A stretch of 64,000 nt of DNA, taken from assembly GCF_029027405.1 (NCBI RefSeq), contig NZ_CP093396.1, forward strand, positions 1,364,001-1,428,000, written 5' to 3'. The DNA comes from Sulfurimonas sp. Lineage in GTDB: Bacteria; Campylobacterota; Campylobacteria; Campylobacterales; Sulfurimonadaceae. The first letter of the stretch is position 1; each line of letters starts with the position of its first letter. The notes under the pieces are model-generated. The model did not search any database. It had not been told where the DNA came from and was given only the letters and a program-made list of their open reading frames with translations. Of the stretch, positions 61,508-64,000 are shown in pieces. A program made the position numbers and the translations under genes.

Positions 61508-62608
61508 TTAAATATTAAACCTAAAATGCATAACATCACCGTCGTTAACAATATATTCTTTTCCTTCTAGTCTCATCTTGCCCGCTTCTTTAGCTTTGTT
61601 TTCCCCACCAAGTTCTACAAAGTCATCATAAGCAATAACTTCTGCACGAATAAAACCTTTTTCAAAGTCATTATGTATAGCTGCTGCCGCTTTTGGTGCT
61701 GTTGTATTTTTGCGAATTGTCCAAGCACGAACCTCTTTTACTCCCGCAGTAAAGTAAGACATAAGACCAAGCTTGTCAAATCCTTTATGAATGATTTGCT
61801 CAAGTCCAGATTCTTCAACACCCAGTTCATCTAAAAACTCTTTTGCTTCATCTTCTTCTAAGCCAATAAGTTCTTCTTCAACTTTTGCACAAAGTTTTAT
61901 GATTTCACAGTTGTTATCTTGCGCATGTTTAGTTAATGCTTGAACATAATCATTATCTTCAAGAAGTCCATCTTCATCAACATTAGCACCATACATAATC
62001 TCTTTGTCTGTTAAAAATCTAACTTCATTGTTAAGCAGTTTATATATGTCAGTATCAGCTTCAGGGAAATTTCTAGCTAAGTTTCCATCAGCTAAAAATT
62101 CAACAAGAATTTCTGCCATTTCTAAAGCTGCTTTAGCATCCTTGTCTGCTTTTGCTTGCTTTTTTAGTCTTTGTATTCTGTTTTGTAAAACTTCAACATC
62201 AGCTAAGATTAATTCTGTTTCTATAATTTCTACATCTCTTAAAGGGTCGATGCTTCCTTCATTATGAACAATATTTTCATCATCAAAGCATCTTACTATC
62301 TGTAAAATAACCTCTGTTTCACGGATATTAGATAAAAATTTATTTCCTAGGCCTTCACCTTTAGACGCACCTTTTACTAACCCTGCAATATCTACAAAGT
62401 CTAAAGTAGAATACTGAAGTTTCTCTGGGTTAACAATCTTTGCTAACTCCAATAACCTTTTATCAGGAACAGGAACAACAGCCTTGTTTGGCTCTATTGT
62501 ACAAAAAGGATAATTTGCTGCTTCTGCATTTTGTGCTTTTGTTAGTGCATTGAAAGTTGTTGATTTGCCTACATTTGGAAGTCCTACTAGACCGATTGAT
62601 AATCCCAT
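61508..62608 (-). CDS. ychF: redox-regulated ATPase / GTPase-like protein YchF
   Basis: 366 residues. P-loop GLVGLPNVGKSTTFNALT, DFVDIAGLVKGASKGEGLGNKFL, the NVDEDG region in place of the usual NKxD, and a C-terminal TGS domain (about 280-364). Obg-like family; prefers ATP in studied members, and binds ribosomes. It lies between the carbonic anhydrase and pepA genes with its own AT-rich upstream region. Confidence 0.95.
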   Translation of the reverse strand: MGLSIGLVGLPNVGKSTTFNALTKAQNAEAANYPFCTIEPNKAVVPVPDKRLLELAKIVNPEKLQYSTLDFVDIAGLVKGASKGEGLGNKFLSNIRETEVILQIVRCFDDENIVHNEGSIDPLRDVEIIETELILADVEVLQNRIQRLKKQAKADKDAKAALEMAEILVEFLADGNLARNFPEADTDIYKLLNNEVRFLTDKEIMYGANVDEDGLLEDNDYVQALTKHAQDNNCEIIKLCAKVEEELIGLEEDEAKEFLDELGVEESGLEQIIHKGFDKLGLMSYFTAGVKEVRAWTIRKNTTAPKAAAAIHNDFEKGFIRAEVIAYDDFVELGGENKAKEAGKMRLEGKEYIVNDGDVMHFRFNI

Positions 62609-62683
62609 ATTAAACCTTTTTTAAACATATAAAATAATTTTATAATAATATCCAAGTAAACTTATATGAATACTAAAATCTTA

Positions 62684-64000
62684 TTAGATGTTTTTTAAGT
62701 ATTGACTCATTAAACGAACTCCAGCCCCAGTTCCACCATAAACATTACAATCCCATGGACTTTCAGTATAGGCTGACCCTGCTATATCAAAGTGCATCCA
62801 TTTGTTCTTGTTCTCTTCTTTAATAAATTTATCTAAAAATAGACCAGCTGTTATTGCACCTCCATAAGGTTTTGAAGATACATTTGATATATCAGCAATA
62901 TCACTTTTTAGAAGCTTTTTAAGATGTCTGTTAAATGGAAGTGAGCCTATTAATTCTCCGGATGCACTTCCTGCTTTTGAAAAATCATGCTTTAGTTTAT
63001 GAGAATGTCCCATAAGTCCTGTTGTGTATTGACCAAGAGCCACCATACAAGCACCAGTAAGCGTTGCAAAGTCAAAAATACCATCGGCTTTAACATTATC
63101 TTGAGCATAAGTTAAAACATCTGCTAAAACTAAGCGACCTTCAGCATCTGTATTTCTAACTTCAATAGTAGTTCCATTGCGTGATACTAAAACATCATCA
63201 GGTTTATAAGCATTTCCACCAATCATATTTTCAACAGCACCAACAAAAGCGTGAATCTCAACATCTAGTTTTAATTCACTTGCTGCTTTAATCATTCCAA
63301 GTACCGCACAAGCACCTGCTTTATCCATTTTCATTGTTACCATCGATGCAGCAGATTTTAGACTTAATCCACCACTATCATAAGTAAGACCTTTACCAAC
63401 TAGAGAGATGATTTTTTTAGGATTAGCTGGTTTATATGTTAGATGAATTAATTTGCTATCATGAATAGAAGCTCGTCCAACAGCCAACATAGAGTTCATA
63501 TTTTCTTCTTTTAACCTATCTTCACCAAGTATTTCACACTCTAATTTATTATCAGTTGCAAGTTTAGCAGCCAAAATAGCTAAAGTTTCAGGGTTTAACT
63601 CTTGTGGAGCAGTGTTTACAATATCACGAGTAAAACAAGTTGCTTTAGAGATTATAACTGCTTCATCAAAAGTTTTTTTAAGTTCATCATAGTCAAGCTC
63701 GTTAGATGCAAGAGAGATTTCTTTTAGAGTTATCTCATTTGGCTTTGATTTATACTCATTGAACTCATATCCACCTAGTATAATCCCTTCAACTATCCCA
63801 GTTAAAGAATTATTTTTTATAACACTAAGTGAAGCACTTTCGTAGTTTGAAGCTTTAAGAGCTTTTATTACACTAGCACTAGCACTTCTGATATCATCTA
63901 TCTTTTTACTAGCTACTCCACAAAAAAGCAAACCTTTTTCATGTAGAAAACAGATAGAGTCTTGCTCTGCTTTGAAGCCTGCTTGATTTAGTATTTTAAC
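62684..64000 (-). CDS. pepA: cytosol aminopeptidase (leucyl aminopeptidase), 5' end outside the window
   Basis: The frame is open from the stop at 62684 to the right edge (439 codons), so the true start lies beyond 64000; a TTG at 63931 is only an internal codon. Catalytic domain: VGKGLTYDSGGLSLKSAASM with metal-binding Lys and Asp, KMDKAGACAVLG, NTDAEGRLVLAD with the second metal site, GGTGAGVRL at the C-terminus. M17 family; removes N-terminal residues from peptides. The missing part would be the start of the N-terminal domain. Confidence 0.94.
   Translation of the reverse strand, partial: VKILNQAGFKAEQDSICFLHEKGLLFCGVASKKIDDIRSASASVIKALKASNYESASLSVIKNNSLTGIVEGIILGGYEFNEYKSKPNEITLKEISLASNELDYDELKKTFDEAVIISKATCFTRDIVNTAPQELNPETLAILAAKLATDNKLECEILGEDRLKEENMNSMLAVGRASIHDSKLIHLTYKPANPKKIISLVGKGLTYDSGGLSLKSAASMVTMKMDKAGACAVLGMIKAASELKLDVEIHAFVGAVENMIGGNAYKPDDVLVSRNGTTIEVRNTDAEGRLVLADVLTYAQDNVKADGIFDFATLTGACMVALGQYTTGLMGHSHKLKHDFSKAGSASGELIGSLPFNRHLKKLLKSDIADISNVSSKPYGGAITAGLFLDKFIKEENKNKWMHFDIAGSAYTESPWDCNVYGGTGAGVRLMSQYLKNI

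Noticed and set aside
1-64000. tRNA, rRNA or riboswitch genes
   Set aside because: No cloverleaf, rRNA-like stretch or known riboswitch core was recognised in the intergenic gaps, which are mostly short and AT-rich. A covariance-model search would be decisive.

Overview
The window is AT-rich, densely coded chromosomal DNA from a free-living Campylobacterota (Epsilonproteobacteria), most like Sulfurimonas or a close relative. This rests on several things read together: a COG3400-type TrkA-domain protein, a type-E-like succinate dehydrogenase (sdhA, sdhB and a CCG-domain subunit), a delta-class carbonic anhydrase, motA-motB-fliP, a bioV-like esterase, and the order aroB - mscS - mtaB - ftsH-like - bioV-like, which I recall as conserved in Helicobacter. 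The species is not fixed by anything here. I saw no rRNA, tRNA, CRISPR array or prophage.

Layout. 1-1.5 kb: an apparently intact IS5-family insertion sequence with 39-bp inverted repeats, the left one interrupted by a hairpin. 1.7-5.3 kb (+): alpha/beta hydrolase, YdcF-family protein, LtaS/MdoB-type sulfatase-fold membrane enzyme. 5.3-23.4 kb (-): a long, tightly packed run. Its distal end holds housekeeping envelope and cofactor genes (glmU, coaBC, uppS, prepilin peptidase, LptF/G-type permease, truA). Its proximal end is a glycan cluster: three GT39-type GT-C glycosyltransferases, a UbiA-type phosphoribosyl-prenyl-phosphate synthase, GtrA, DprE1-like, DprE2-like, a HAD phosphatase, an LPG-synthase-type membrane protein, a GT9 transferase and two phosphatases. 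Together these look like a bacterial polyprenyl-phosphoryl-D-arabinofuranose pathway feeding GT-C transferases, and this is the most interesting system in the window. 23.5-26.7 kb (-): zinc uptake genes (znuB, znuA), a His-rich outer-membrane barrel and a small CxxC/His protein, with no ATPase gene nearby.

26.9-31.1 kb (+): motA, motB, fliP (with a slippage-prone poly-T/poly-Phe start), trmA and two small exported proteins. 31.1-35.7 kb (-): a stator-like MotA/TolQ plus MotB/OmpA pair with an upstream exported protein, a very short basic ORF, and a gene for an 11-residue-repeat LEA-like protein built on 33-bp tandem repeats. 36.1-41.3 kb (+): a C-terminal-heme cytochrome, a membrane-fusion protein, an RND pump split exactly between its two halves, and a MORN-repeat protein. 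41.3-51.2 kb (+): recQ, COG3400 protein, aroB, mscS-type channel, mtaB, an FtsH-like AAA protein that has lost its protease motif, bioV-like, mogA. 51.2-57 kb (-): xthA, the sdh operon, a degenerate GGDEF protein. 57-60.6 kb (+): thiL, truD, psd and an unknown protein. 60.6-64 kb (-): delta carbonic anhydrase, ychF, and pepA running off the right edge.

Recurring sequence themes: translational coupling by ATGA or TAATG overlaps; TATAAT boxes 6-7 nt before an ATG, suggesting leaderless transcripts; and a strongly over-represented 7-mer, TAGATGC, on both strands.
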